Shown in pieces: positions 19,510 to 28,040 of a DNA stretch of 64,000 nucleotides. Position 1 is the first letter of the stretch, and each line of letters starts with the position of its first letter. The DNA comes from Pedobacter psychrodurus (lineage in GTDB: Bacteria > Bacteroidota > Bacteroidia > Sphingobacteriales > Sphingobacteriaceae). A model generated the notes under the pieces. That model was not told the origin of the DNA and searched no databases. It saw only the letters and a program-made list of their open reading frames with translations. A program made the translations under genes and the position numbers. The stretch is taken from assembly GCF_004331735.1 (NCBI RefSeq), contig NZ_SJSO01000003.1:349526-413525 (forward strand). Direction: 5' to 3'.

Positions 19510-19785
19510 ATGGAAATACAGATCAATATTTATACGCTGGAAAAGTTGCTTGCAGAAGCGGCGGAGATGGGCGCAGGGGCAGCGCTTTCCAGAATAGGCA
19601 AGTTAAGGCCTTATCTTAAAAAGTCGGAAGCTTTCAGGTTATATGGAAGAAGGAATGTTGAGCACTGGATAACTGAGGGACTCATCACCGCGCGCAAGGA
19701 TGGGGACTATTCGGCATCCTGGCGGATTGAACGGTTGGAAATTGAAGCGGTCTGCAAGGCTAAAAATCTTATCCGCTATTTATAG
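19510..19785 (+). CDS. small ICE protein, DNA-binding type (paralogue 2)
   Basis: A 91-aa protein starting MEIQINIYTLEKLLAEAAEM; the C-terminal half (KSEAFRLYGRRNVEHWITEG) matches the product at 18998-19279. An in-frame upstream codon at 19483 would lie inside the terminator stem, so I start it at 19510. Probably a DNA-binding regulator or excision factor; the family is not named with certainty. Confidence 0.65.
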   Translation: MEIQINIYTLEKLLAEAAEMGAGAALSRIGKLRPYLKKSEAFRLYGRRNVEHWITEGLITARKDGDYSASWRIERLEIEAVCKAKNLIRYL

Positions 19786-19986
19786 GTGGAGCGCTCGGAT
19801 ATGCATGGGTGGCTTCTGCTTTTTATACACGCAAGATGTCTTTTTGTCCGACGAAAATCCCTGCGGTATTTCCTTTTCGGCCAAAAAGCCCCTTGCCCTG
19901 AAGACTGACCGTCCGCTGCGCTTCGTCCACCTTCAGGGTGAGAAAACTCGCGGCTCGTTTTCTTTTTTTAGTTACTTGTAGATTTT

Positions 19987-20391
19987 ATGAATAAAAAACA
20001 GCTTGGAAGACCTCCAATGGTGCGTGGAAAGCGGGATAAAAAGATAGATGTGCGTTTTACCAAGGAGGAGTTTGAGCTTATCTTAAAGCTGGAGAAAACT
20101 TTGGGTGTCAGTAAGGCTGATCTGATTAGAAATAAAATTCTGATAGGTTCAGAGCGGGTGATAATAAATGCCGGACAACTTATTTTGGCATTAGATCTTT
20201 TGGGAACAGAAATGGGAAGGGTAGGAAACAATATTAACCAGTTAGCGAGGTATTCGAATGCGCTGAACAGGCAGGGAATTCTTTCTGTCGTTGTTGCCGA
20301 GCGTTACAATATTCTGCTGATGAATTATCAAGAGATTCAAAAACGGCTGGAGGTGCTGCTGCGCAGGGTGATCAGGTTGTCTGGTAAATAG
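19987..20391 (+). CDS. MobC-like relaxosome accessory protein
   Basis: A 134-aa basic protein. The first half (KKIDVRFTKEEFELILKLEK, then SKADLIRNKIL) is a ribbon-helix-helix DNA-binding unit; the second has LGTEMGRVGNNINQLARYSN, the hallmark of the MobC family (PF05713). It should bind oriT and help the relaxase nick. It is separated from the relaxase gene by a 312-bp repeat-rich spacer. Sometimes called MobA in Bacteroides transposons. Confidence 0.85.
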   Translation: MNKKQLGRPPMVRGKRDKKIDVRFTKEEFELILKLEKTLGVSKADLIRNKILIGSERVIINAGQLILALDLLGTEMGRVGNNINQLARYSNALNRQGILSVVVAERYNILLMNYQEIQKRLEVLLRRVIRLSGK

Positions 20392-20703
20392 AGGATAATA
20401 TTGTTTGGTGCTTGTTGGTGGTCGTGCTTATTATATGTGTTAATGTATAAGCTATGTTGTTATGGATGTAACAGGTTATACGGTTCTTAAGTTACTCTGA
20501 TATTTTTTTAGCTGGTTTTATTGCTCATTTGTTATGTAGTTATCTGGGTAGCCATGTTACCTAATAGCTTGTAATCTGGTTACTAAGTGATCCGCTTAAC
20601 ATTGAAACTTGGTAACGGTGTTTCTGGTGAGCTAGTTATGCTGATAGGTAAATGGCTTTGAATCTTTATGGCTGATGAGCCTGGTAACTAAATAGCCTGA
20701 TAT
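20392..20703. repeat. GTTAC/GTAAC-rich spacer, candidate oriT or control region
   Basis: Six GTTAC or GTAAC pentamers occur at 20468, 20491, 20556, 20579, 20612 and 20684, two pairs 23 bases apart, with further TAATAGC/AAATAGCC and TTATG repeats. No coding frame. It lies between the accessory-protein gene and the relaxase gene. Function is inferred from position only. Confidence 0.4.
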
Positions 20704-21852
20704 ATGATTGTAAAGATTCTTTCTTCTTCCGCCAGTTTCTCCGGGGTGGATTACAATACGGACAAGGTTGAGCAGGGAAAGGGGGAACTGGTGAATGTTT
20801 CGAACTTCGGTGCGCTTCAGTTTCTTTCTTCGCTAAGGCCTTCTGATTATATCAATTATTTTAAGGCGGTATCCTCAGCAAACAAAAGGGTTTCAAAGCC
20901 TCAGTTTCATGCGGTCATTTCTGCCAAGGGAAAGTCAACACTTAAAGAAGACCTGACCAGGATTGCTGAGCATTGGCTTTCAAAAATGGGTTATGGCAAG
21001 AATCCTTATCTGCTCGTTTTTCATAATGATACAAAAAATAACCACGTTCATGCGGTGTCCACAAGGATTGATAAAACAGGGAAAAAGATATCCTCGGCTT
21101 TTGAGAAACTGAGATCCATCAGAATGCTTTCGCAGGTTTTGGAGCAGGATGCTAAAACAGATATTAAATCTGTAGCGGCCAAAATGCTGAAGTATCGGTT
21201 TTCTACGGTAGCGCAGATCAGGCTTTTATTTGAGGTTCTGGGTTTTAAGACGGAGCAGGATGAAAATGTTGGCCGGTTAAAAATAAGTGGTCAAGGTGGT
21301 CAGATATATAGTATTGAGCTTTCTGAAATTGATAATCAGATTTTACTGACTAAGAACACCGTTAAAAGAGTTGCGCAGCTTCGGGAGATTATTAACAAGT
21401 ATAAACTTCAATATAGTCCATTACTGGTCGACCGGTTAAAATTAGATGATAAGCATACTAAACCCGTATTGCGTTATGGTTCTGAGTTGGGTGATTTTTT
21501 ATATTCAAAATTTGGTGTCCAGCTCATCTTTCATTATTCAGGTGATCATCTGCCTTATGGTTATAGTGTAATCGACCATGCAGAAAAAAATGTATTCAAA
21601 GGTTCCCAGGTAATGAAAATGGCAATGATGATGGAGCACAGTGCAGATGGACAGGTTTTCACTCTTCAGATGCCAGCATATACCAATTTAGATAGTGGGA
21701 TTTCCAGGGGTGATTTCGAAAGCGGACCGGAATATTCAGACTTCAATGTTTCTATTGTGAACCTGCCGGATCTGGCAGAAGATATTGACGATGAGGCTAT
21801 CCTTGGCCGGAACCGTCAGCGAAAGGGCATGGCCCGCACCAATACACGTTAA
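20704..21852 (+). CDS. relaxase / mobilisation nuclease
   Basis: A 382-aa relaxase of the MobB/MOBP-like family (PF03432). Tyr17 in GVDYNTDKV is the likely nicking residue; the metal-binding histidines are His69 (QFHAVIS) and His114/His116 (NNHVHAVSTRID). It would cleave oriT and stay bound to the transferred strand. The C-terminal part has no clear domain. Follows the MobC-like gene and precedes parA, the usual Bacteroidetes ICE order. Confidence 0.9.
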   Translation: MIVKILSSSASFSGVDYNTDKVEQGKGELVNVSNFGALQFLSSLRPSDYINYFKAVSSANKRVSKPQFHAVISAKGKSTLKEDLTRIAEHWLSKMGYGKNPYLLVFHNDTKNNHVHAVSTRIDKTGKKISSAFEKLRSIRMLSQVLEQDAKTDIKSVAAKMLKYRFSTVAQIRLLFEVLGFKTEQDENVGRLKISGQGGQIYSIELSEIDNQILLTKNTVKRVAQLREIINKYKLQYSPLLVDRLKLDDKHTKPVLRYGSELGDFLYSKFGVQLIFHYSGDHLPYGYSVIDHAEKNVFKGSQVMKMAMMMEHSADGQVFTLQMPAYTNLDSGISRGDFESGPEYSDFNVSIVNLPDLAEDIDDEAILGRNRQRKGMARTNTR

Positions 21853-21870
21853 ACTTAAATCATTTTTATT

Positions 21871-22503
21871 ATGCTGATAATTATCGGAAACCAAAAGGGA
21901 GGTGCTGGGAAAAGTACGCTCACGCTATTGCTTGCCAATTTTTTAACTCTTGTTAAAAAACGGCGGGTCACTGTTATTGATATGGACTATCAGCAGTCGC
22001 TGGCTCAGAAATATGAGAAAGCCAAAATACTGGAGAACACTGAGCCTTACGAGGTTATTGCGGCGGGACTGGAACATTTTCCTTCCATGTTTACTGTGCT
22101 TGCTCAGAGTCCCGAACATATTGTGATCATTGATCTTCCTGGTAAACTTGATGATGATGGCCTGATGCCGGTTTTTGCTGCTGCAGATCTGGTATTCTGT
22201 CCTTTTTCTTATGATGAGCTCAGTTTTGATTCCACGATACTTTTTTCGGTGGTTTTAAAGAAGATCAATAAAGATGTTCCGGTATTTTTTGTGCCCAATA
22301 GGGTGAAGGGAAATGTGAAGTATGAAACCCAGGCCGAGGTTGAACATCAGTTGATCCGATTTGGGACTTTGACTGCGCCGATTTCGGACCGGGTGGATTT
22401 CCAGCGTACCAGCACCTTTCAGACCCCGCTGGTGCTTTACCCTATCATCCTTCCTGTCTTTGAAAATATCTATGAAAGTCATATTGGCCTTTCTAATTCA
22501 TAA
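21871..22503 (+). CDS. ParA-type ATPase (TraA of ICE)
   Basis: A 210-aa deviant Walker ATPase: GNQKGGAGKST (residues 6-16) with the signature lysine, DMDYQQSLAQKYEK as the Walker A' region and IIDLPG as Walker B. In CTnDOT-like elements the first transfer gene encodes such a protein, which helps partitioning or positioning. First gene of the transfer cluster, 18 bp after the relaxase. Confidence 0.9.
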   Translation: MLIIIGNQKGGAGKSTLTLLLANFLTLVKKRRVTVIDMDYQQSLAQKYEKAKILENTEPYEVIAAGLEHFPSMFTVLAQSPEHIVIIDLPGKLDDDGLMPVFAAADLVFCPFSYDELSFDSTILFSVVLKKINKDVPVFFVPNRVKGNVKYETQAEVEHQLIRFGTLTAPISDRVDFQRTSTFQTPLVLYPIILPVFENIYESHIGLSNS

Positions 22504-22526
22504 CCGATCAGCAAGTACGATATATT

Positions 22527-22904
22527 ATGGAAAAGAAGATCACTTCGATTGCAGATGAACTGCGAAGGTCAATATTGCTGCCCTTTGATGGGGGGGAGGG
22601 CGATAATGGTAGGATTGGAAATTCCCTTAATGCAAAGGAGGGAATAGGGCCGAAGAAAGAAAAGAAAACCCTGAACGCTGCTAAGGGGATTCTGGATGCG
22701 ATGAACGGATTTGACTGTTCGGGCAATACACACATGCTCCATCCAAGGCTGGACTCCAGGACGGTAAAATTGCTGAACAGTTTTAAACTGGCGTCAGGGG
22801 TTGATATGAACCGGTTTATTGCTTTTTCTATCCATTACCTGTTTCAGCAGCACCCCGAACTAAAAACTTATATCAAAAAATCTTTAGAAAACTTTGACCT
22901 ATGA
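22527..22904 (+). CDS. DUF3408-like conjugation protein (TraB position)
   Basis: A 125-aa protein with a charged N-terminal half and a C-terminal helical segment, HPRLDSRTVKLLNSFKLAS, similar to DUF3408 proteins that follow ParA in these elements and may be its ParB-like partner with a ribbon-helix-helix fold. Overlaps the next gene by four bases (ATGA). Confidence 0.7.
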   Translation: MEKKITSIADELRRSILLPFDGGEGDNGRIGNSLNAKEGIGPKKEKKTLNAAKGILDAMNGFDCSGNTHMLHPRLDSRTVKLLNSFKLASGVDMNRFIAFSIHYLFQQHPELKTYIKKSLENFDL

Positions 22905-23233
22905 CTTGGACACAATTTATCATTTACCTCAGTGGTACTTACTTTTTGTATTATGTTGCTAACCTGCTCTTTGATTATTCCAGATCTGGAAGGATTAGAG
23001 CGGCTGATAACACCGATCTGATTGCTATCGGGTTATCCTCTTCTGATCTTCCCAGGAAAATAGAAATGAAGGATCTGGACCCTGGGTTTTCCGAAATAGA
23101 TTATTTTGTTGGGGAGGGCGAAGGCGATGTAGCGGATTCACCGATCGTGGAATCTGGCGGGATTTCCATTAGGGAACTCTTTGAGCTTGCCAGGGATGAA
23201 TCCATTGAGTACACCAGATCGGTTAGCTTCTAG
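22901..23233 (+). CDS. membrane-anchored ICE protein, unknown
   Basis: A 110-aa protein with one N-terminal membrane segment (about residues 5-24, FIIYLSGTYFLYYVANLLF) and an acidic soluble tail. It holds the TraC/TraD position of the transfer operon but shows no named domain. Translationally coupled to the gene before it. Confidence 0.6.
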   Translation: MTWTQFIIYLSGTYFLYYVANLLFDYSRSGRIRAADNTDLIAIGLSSSDLPRKIEMKDLDPGFSEIDYFVGEGEGDVADSPIVESGGISIRELFELARDESIEYTRSVSF

Positions 23234-23235
23234 TT

Positions 23236-23550
23236 GTGGGAAGGTTTAGTGGTTTGTTATTGCTCTTAGTAGTGCAATTGCTTATGCTGGGTGTAAGGCC
23301 TTTGGATGCGCTGGCCCAGCCCGGTCTACCTGAAATGCAGCAGGCCGGTTCGTTTATCCGAAATTCTTTTTTTTCGATGCGGGACCTTTCCTATGTGATC
23401 TCGGCGTTGATTGCGCTGGTAGGAGCTGTGGTGATCTACCATAAATGGCAGATGGGAAAGGATGTGAGCATGGATATTCCTGCCTGGTTTTTCTCGTCCA
23501 TCTTTGTGCTTTTGACAGGTGCTTTTCTTTCTCAGCTCTTCGGTATCTGA
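23236..23550 (+). CDS. traE: TraE (DUF4134) conjugation membrane protein, copy 1
   Basis: A 104-aa protein, starting at GTG, with an N-terminal signal-like segment and two membrane spans around RDLSYVISALIALVGAVVI. The YHKWQMGKDV motif between the spans matches DUF4134 (TraE), a VirB3/VirB2-like inner-membrane component of type B secretion systems. A second copy follows at 23627. Confidence 0.8.
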   Translation: MGRFSGLLLLLVVQLLMLGVRPLDALAQPGLPEMQQAGSFIRNSFFSMRDLSYVISALIALVGAVVIYHKWQMGKDVSMDIPAWFFSSIFVLLTGAFLSQLFGI

Positions 23551-23573
23551 TTTCTGCTACTGTTTATGTTATG

Positions 23574-23593
23574 GCCCTTTCAGGGCTTTTTTT
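23574..23593 (+). terminator. hairpin with T-tract between two traE copies
   Basis: Stem GCCCT/AGGGC, loop TTC, then seven T residues. It sits inside the transfer operon, so it is probably a partial terminator that lowers downstream expression. Confidence 0.6.
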
Positions 23594-23626
23594 ATTTCCA
23601 TCCATTTATCCTTTAATCAAATTGTT

Positions 23627-23935
23627 ATGAAAAAAATCAAGAATCTACGTTTTATTATCCTTCTTTTTCTGGTAACCAAGGCAGGTGTCCTTTTTGGCCA
23701 GAGCGGTGTCAATGGCCTTAACACGGCAACAACTACTTTAAAGACCTATGTGGACCCTGCATCTAATATTGCCCTTGTCATTGGAGGTATTGTGGGGATC
23801 GTCGGTGGAATACGTGTGTATTCCAAATGGAACAGTGGTGATCAGGACATCAATAAGGAACTGATGGGATGGGGTGGTTCGTGCCTTTTTCTGGTGCTTT
23901 CGTCACTGATCGTAAAAGCTTTCTTTGGCCTGTAA
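23627..23935 (+). CDS. traE: TraE (DUF4134) conjugation membrane protein, copy 2
   Basis: A 102-aa protein with signal peptide (MKKIKNLRFIILLFLVTKAG) and the DUF4134 core NIALVIGGIVGIVGGIRVYS then KWNSGDQDINKELMGWGGS. The start at ATG 23627 follows the terminator-like hairpin. It ends one base before traF. The pilin-like small size and two membrane spans fit VirB2-type subunits. Confidence 0.85.
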   Translation: MKKIKNLRFIILLFLVTKAGVLFGQSGVNGLNTATTTLKTYVDPASNIALVIGGIVGIVGGIRVYSKWNSGDQDINKELMGWGGSCLFLVLSSLIVKAFFGL

Positions 23936-23936
23936 C

Positions 23937-24248
23937 ATGGAAGCCAAAAGATTTAAGGTGTATAAGGGGCTTCAGCGTCCGCTTACCTATAAAGGTTTTA
24001 AGGGCAGGTTTATCTACTGGGGCCTAGGGATGTTGCTTTTTTCTCTGGTGACCGGTGCGTTATTGATGGCGATGGTGAGTATGTATGCCGGGGCAGTTTT
24101 GATGATCGCGATGCTCATTTCCGGATTTTTCTGGCTTGCCGGGAGACAGAAAAAAGGGCTGTACGATAAAAAAAAGTTAAGGGGAGTCTATCTGCATCCC
24201 TCCAACCTTCAAAAAATCTATAGATATGTCAGGCAGGAACGAATTTAA
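23937..24248 (+). CDS. traF: TraF (DUF4133) conjugation membrane protein
   Basis: A 103-aa protein with KGLQRPLTYKGFKGRFIYWG, the DUF4133 signature, and two close membrane spans (about 26-70). In type B systems it stands for VirB3. It overlaps traG by 23 bases, so the products are made together. Confidence 0.88.
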   Translation: MEAKRFKVYKGLQRPLTYKGFKGRFIYWGLGMLLFSLVTGALLMAMVSMYAGAVLMIAMLISGFFWLAGRQKKGLYDKKKLRGVYLHPSNLQKIYRYVRQERI

Positions 24249-26688
24249 ACTTCCCTATCTGGGCGTAGATTCCGGTGTTTCGGAAGATCTGCTGTATGGC
24301 CTGAACGGTGAATTTTCGGTGATAATCCAAATGGAAAATCCTGTGGTACAATATGGCGCTGACGCGGATGCCTATGAGAATTTCCATTCCGTTTTTATGA
24401 ATCTGGTTGGTATTATCGGTGAGGGCCATATCATCCAGAAAATTGATGTCGTTTCAAAAGCTGTTTATCATGCCGGATCCGCAACGGAGTTTTTGCAGCA
24501 AAGTTATAATAACCATTTTTCTGGGCGTACTTTCAATAAAGTACTGACCTACCTGGTCATTACAAAACAGTCTGCTTTTGGCCGTTTTTATAAGTACGAT
24601 AAAACGGCCTTGCGGGATTTCAGGCAGTTGGTGTCAAAGGTCATGGATATCATGGTTGCCGGGAGCATGATGCCCGTTCTGCTGCGGGAAAGGGAAATCA
24701 ATAAGCTTGTTTTACGGACAATGGCAATGGATTTTTCTGAAGGTCCGGTAGCATTGGAGAATTATAAATCCGGGGAGACTGAAATTCGCCTTGGGGAAAA
24801 GACGGTCCGGTGCATCTCCCTTATTGATGTCGATCAGATCGACCTTCCGCAGGACATACCTGTTTTTGGAAATCTTGCAGAGGGAGGCAGGGTCAGGGAT
24901 TTTCCGGTCGATATGCTTTCTTTTCTTTTCAAGGTTCCTGATTTTGACTGTCTGCTTTATAACCAGGTGATTGAAATCCCCTCGCAGTCTAAAGTGCTTT
25001 CAGGGTTGGAGCTTAAAAAGAAAAGGCATTCCGGTATTCCCGACCCTGTCAACAGTATCTGCGTGGAGGATATTTCGATGCTGCTTGATGATGTGGCCAG
25101 GGATAACCAGATACTCGTCAATGCGCATTTTAACATTGTGGTCTGCACTAAGAATGAGCATATCTCAAAAAGCTGCAATTTTATAGAAAGCGCGCTTTTC
25201 CAGATGGGGATTGTCCCCTCAAAAAATGCTTACAACCAGATGGAGCTCTTTCGGACCTGTTTGCCCGGAAATGCCGTTGAGCTTAAAAAGTATGATTTTT
25301 TTCTAACTACTGCTGAAGCGGCGCTGTGCCTGTTTTTCAAGGAAGCTCCACAAAAGGATGAACAATCTAATTTTCTGGTCCGTTTTACCGATAGGAAAGG
25401 TGTGCCTGTGGCAATCGATACGGAAGATCTGCCCATGGCCACAGGACGTATAAACAATCGGAATAAATTTGTCCTCGGACCTTCAGGTACAGGTAAATCA
25501 TTTCTGATGAATTCACTTCTGGAGCAGTACATGCTTTACAACATGGACGTAGTGATCATTGACACCGGGCATTCCTATTCAGGGCTCTGTAGTTATTTTG
25601 GTGGTAAATACATCACTTATTCTGAGGAAAACCCCATTACAATGAATCCCTTCGCAATAAGTGAGCAGGAGTATAATATCGAGAAAAAAGATTTTCTTTC
25701 TACCCTTATTATCCTTTGCGTCAAAGGGCAGGATGGTACGGCCACACAGTTGGAAAGGGATATCTGGTCTAATGTGATAGGCGCCTATTATGCCAACTGG
25801 TTTAGTCCGGTGGAGGGGGTGCCAGAAATTGTGGCGCTCTGTTTTGATTCGTTTTATGAGTTTGCACTCTACAAGATCCCGCTGATTATGAAAGAGGAGT
25901 CTGTTCCCTTCGATTTTGACGAGGCGAGGTTTATTTTGAAGAAGTTTTATGCCGGTGGGGAGTTTGGTACGATACTCAACAAGCCTGGAGATACTTCTTT
26001 ATTAAATGAGCGGCTTATCGTTTTCGAAATTGATAATGTGAAAGAGCATAAAATATTGTTTCCCCTTGTTACGCTGATTATTATGGATGTTTATATCCAG
26101 AAGCTGAGGCATAGGAAAGGATTTAGAAAGTTATTGGAAATAGAAGAGGCATGGAAATCGGTTTCTTCTCCGCTGATGGCAGGTTTTCTGGTTTTTGTTT
26201 ATAAAACCGCTCGTAAATTCTGGGGCGAAATTATCACGGTTACCCAGGATCTGGAGGATATTATCGGAAATGAGATTGTAAAAAATACAATAGTCAGTTC
26301 TTCTGATACGGTCATATTGCTGGACCAGACCAAATTCAAAGATAGCTACAAGGAGATCGCGCAGCTTCTTTCGATCAGTGAAACCGAGAAAAGAAAGGTT
26401 TTTAGTATGAACCAGCTCGACAACAGATCCGGTAGGGGTAGGTTTAAGGAAGTCTATATCAGGCGTGGGGCGGTCGGTGAGGTCTACGGGGTAGAGGCGT
26501 CACTTGAACAGTATTTATGCTACACCACGGAAAAGCCGGAGAAACTGGCTGTAGAAAGTTATGTTTTGCGGTTTGGATCTTATCCGGCGGCACTTGATGC
26601 TTTTGTTTCAGACCTGAAGGCCAGCGGGCTTTCCATCGGTGAATTTGTCACTTCGGTTAACCTTGCTTCGGGTGATTTAATCAGTTAA
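24226..26688 (+). CDS. traG: TraG, VirB4-type conjugation ATPase
   Basis: An 820-aa cytoplasmic/inner-membrane ATPase that powers pilus assembly and DNA export. Walker A is GPSGTGKSFLMNSLL near residue 418, Walker B is KLLEIEEAWK near 635, and the region around FWGEIITVTQDLEDI is the usual VirB4 sensor segment. The N-terminal half is the TraG_P-loop adaptor domain. Full length for the family. Confidence 0.94.
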   Translation: MSGRNEFKLPYLGVDSGVSEDLLYGLNGEFSVIIQMENPVVQYGADADAYENFHSVFMNLVGIIGEGHIIQKIDVVSKAVYHAGSATEFLQQSYNNHFSGRTFNKVLTYLVITKQSAFGRFYKYDKTALRDFRQLVSKVMDIMVAGSMMPVLLREREINKLVLRTMAMDFSEGPVALENYKSGETEIRLGEKTVRCISLIDVDQIDLPQDIPVFGNLAEGGRVRDFPVDMLSFLFKVPDFDCLLYNQVIEIPSQSKVLSGLELKKKRHSGIPDPVNSICVEDISMLLDDVARDNQILVNAHFNIVVCTKNEHISKSCNFIESALFQMGIVPSKNAYNQMELFRTCLPGNAVELKKYDFFLTTAEAALCLFFKEAPQKDEQSNFLVRFTDRKGVPVAIDTEDLPMATGRINNRNKFVLGPSGTGKSFLMNSLLEQYMLYNMDVVIIDTGHSYSGLCSYFGGKYITYSEENPITMNPFAISEQEYNIEKKDFLSTLIILCVKGQDGTATQLERDIWSNVIGAYYANWFSPVEGVPEIVALCFDSFYEFALYKIPLIMKEESVPFDFDEARFILKKFYAGGEFGTILNKPGDTSLLNERLIVFEIDNVKEHKILFPLVTLIIMDVYIQKLRHRKGFRKLLEIEEAWKSVSSPLMAGFLVFVYKTARKFWGEIITVTQDLEDIIGNEIVKNTIVSSSDTVILLDQTKFKDSYKEIAQLLSISETEKRKVFSMNQLDNRSGRGRFKEVYIRRGAVGEVYGVEASLEQYLCYTTEKPEKLAVESYVLRFGSYPAALDAFVSDLKASGLSIGEFVTSVNLASGDLIS

Positions 26689-26712
26689 ACTTTATTATTA
26701 ATCAATTAAGAT

Positions 26713-27375
26713 ATGAAAACAATACTTATGTTTTTAATGGTCTTGCCGTGCTTTTTTACTTCGGCACAGACGCTTTATGTGGACCCCTTGACTTCTGGCG
26801 CAATCGCAGGGCATGCTTCGGTGATCAATGGCCAGTTGAACAGGACAAACGACAACCTGAGCCTGATCTCAAAAGGCCAGCTTGCAGTGACCGGACAGTT
26901 GCTGATCGTGAATGATATGCAGGACCGGATCTACCAGGGGCTAACTCAGGTTGCTACGGTGATGAACAATCTGGTATCGGTCAAGGAGATCGGTGAGATC
27001 GGGCTTGATATTGTTGGGGATGTTGAAAAAACGGTGGCCTTGGCAAAGTCTGATCCCGTGCTGTTGCTTTTTGCGGAGCAGGGGGCACGGGAATTTAAGG
27101 TCAGGGCGCTTTCTCTTGGGGCCGAAGTTGGAGCCTTTGTATTAAAAGGTGGCAAGGGAAACCTGATGGATGCAGGTGAGCGCTCAAAACTGCTCAACAA
27201 TATTGCCACGCAGATGCGGATGCTCCGTGGTACTGCTTACGGGATGCACAGGGCGATGTACTGGGCGAAGATGAAGGGGTTGTTTGCTGCGCTTAACCCT
27301 TGGGCAGACTGGGTAAATATGGATGTCAGGATTGCCAATCAGGTGATATCGGAGGCTAAATATTTAAGAAAATGA
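26713..27375 (+). CDS. secreted ICE protein, tandem paralogue 1 of 3
   Basis: A 220-aa secreted protein: signal peptide MKTILMFLMVLPCFFTSAQ, then a mostly helical body. The second half shares with the next two gene products a pattern: PVLLLFAE, then GAFVLKGGKGNLMD, KGLFAALNPWADW and AKYLRK at the end. It directly follows the VirB4 gene, where other systems encode VirB5/TrbJ-like pilus-tip proteins, so that role is a reasonable inference. It overlaps the next gene by four bases. Confidence 0.75.
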   Translation: MKTILMFLMVLPCFFTSAQTLYVDPLTSGAIAGHASVINGQLNRTNDNLSLISKGQLAVTGQLLIVNDMQDRIYQGLTQVATVMNNLVSVKEIGEIGLDIVGDVEKTVALAKSDPVLLLFAEQGAREFKVRALSLGAEVGAFVLKGGKGNLMDAGERSKLLNNIATQMRMLRGTAYGMHRAMYWAKMKGLFAALNPWADWVNMDVRIANQVISEAKYLRK

Positions 27376-28040
27376 AAGGTTTTATCATCATCATGCATTT
27401 GGTGTTCGGCTGCTGTTTTGGTAGTCAGGCCCAGCAGAAAGCGCTGAATATTCCGGGCATCCACCAGTTGGTGGGCGATTCAAAATCTGAAAATGAAAAG
27501 CAGAAAGTGGCCAGGGAAAGGCAGAGTCTAACTTTGCTTAATGAGCAGGCGAACCGGACGATGCTGGCCAGGCTGAAAAATAGCTACCGGGAAATCCAAA
27601 GTCGTTTTAACCTGATTGGGACGGCAACGATTGCCATGGATATCGGCTTAAAAGCTTTGCCGATTGTGCAGGGTATTACGGATGACCAGGTCAAATTCTA
27701 TGAACTGGCGAGAGAAAACCCCGTCCTGCTTTTACTAGTCTATCAGACCGAGGCCGAATTTCTCTCTCGGTCCAAAGACCTCCTTTCGTTTCTGATAGGG
27801 TTAACGGTGAGCATAGGGGCAGTTAACCAGATGAAGGTTTCGGAAAGGAAAATCCTCTTCGATTTTTTTCTTGCTGAACTCTCAAAGCTGCGTGCGCTAT
27901 CCTCTGGGCTGCTGAATATGATCTCTCACGGGAATATGCGGGCACTTTTCATGCGGTTAAACCCATTTGCAGATTACATCAATACCGACCGTTCGCTTAT
28001 TGAGGATATTATCCAAAACGCTAAATACTTAAAAAGATGA
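27372..28040 (+). CDS. secreted ICE protein, tandem paralogue 2 of 3
   Basis: A 222-aa paralogue with signal peptide MKGFIIIMHLVFGCCFGSQA. It keeps ENPVLLLLVYQTEAEF and the ending LNPFADYINTDRSLIED-II-NAKYLKR but has lost the VLKxG-LMD segment of its two sisters, so it is the most diverged of the set. Four-base overlaps on both sides indicate coupled translation. Confidence 0.75.
   Translation: MKGFIIIMHLVFGCCFGSQAQQKALNIPGIHQLVGDSKSENEKQKVARERQSLTLLNEQANRTMLARLKNSYREIQSRFNLIGTATIAMDIGLKALPIVQGITDDQVKFYELARENPVLLLLVYQTEAEFLSRSKDLLSFLIGLTVSIGAVNQMKVSERKILFDFFLAELSKLRALSSGLLNMISHGNMRALFMRLNPFADYINTDRSLIEDIIQNAKYLKR

Noticed and set aside
19370..19597. 75-aa gene
   Set aside because: It would run through a strong terminator and into the next gene in another frame.
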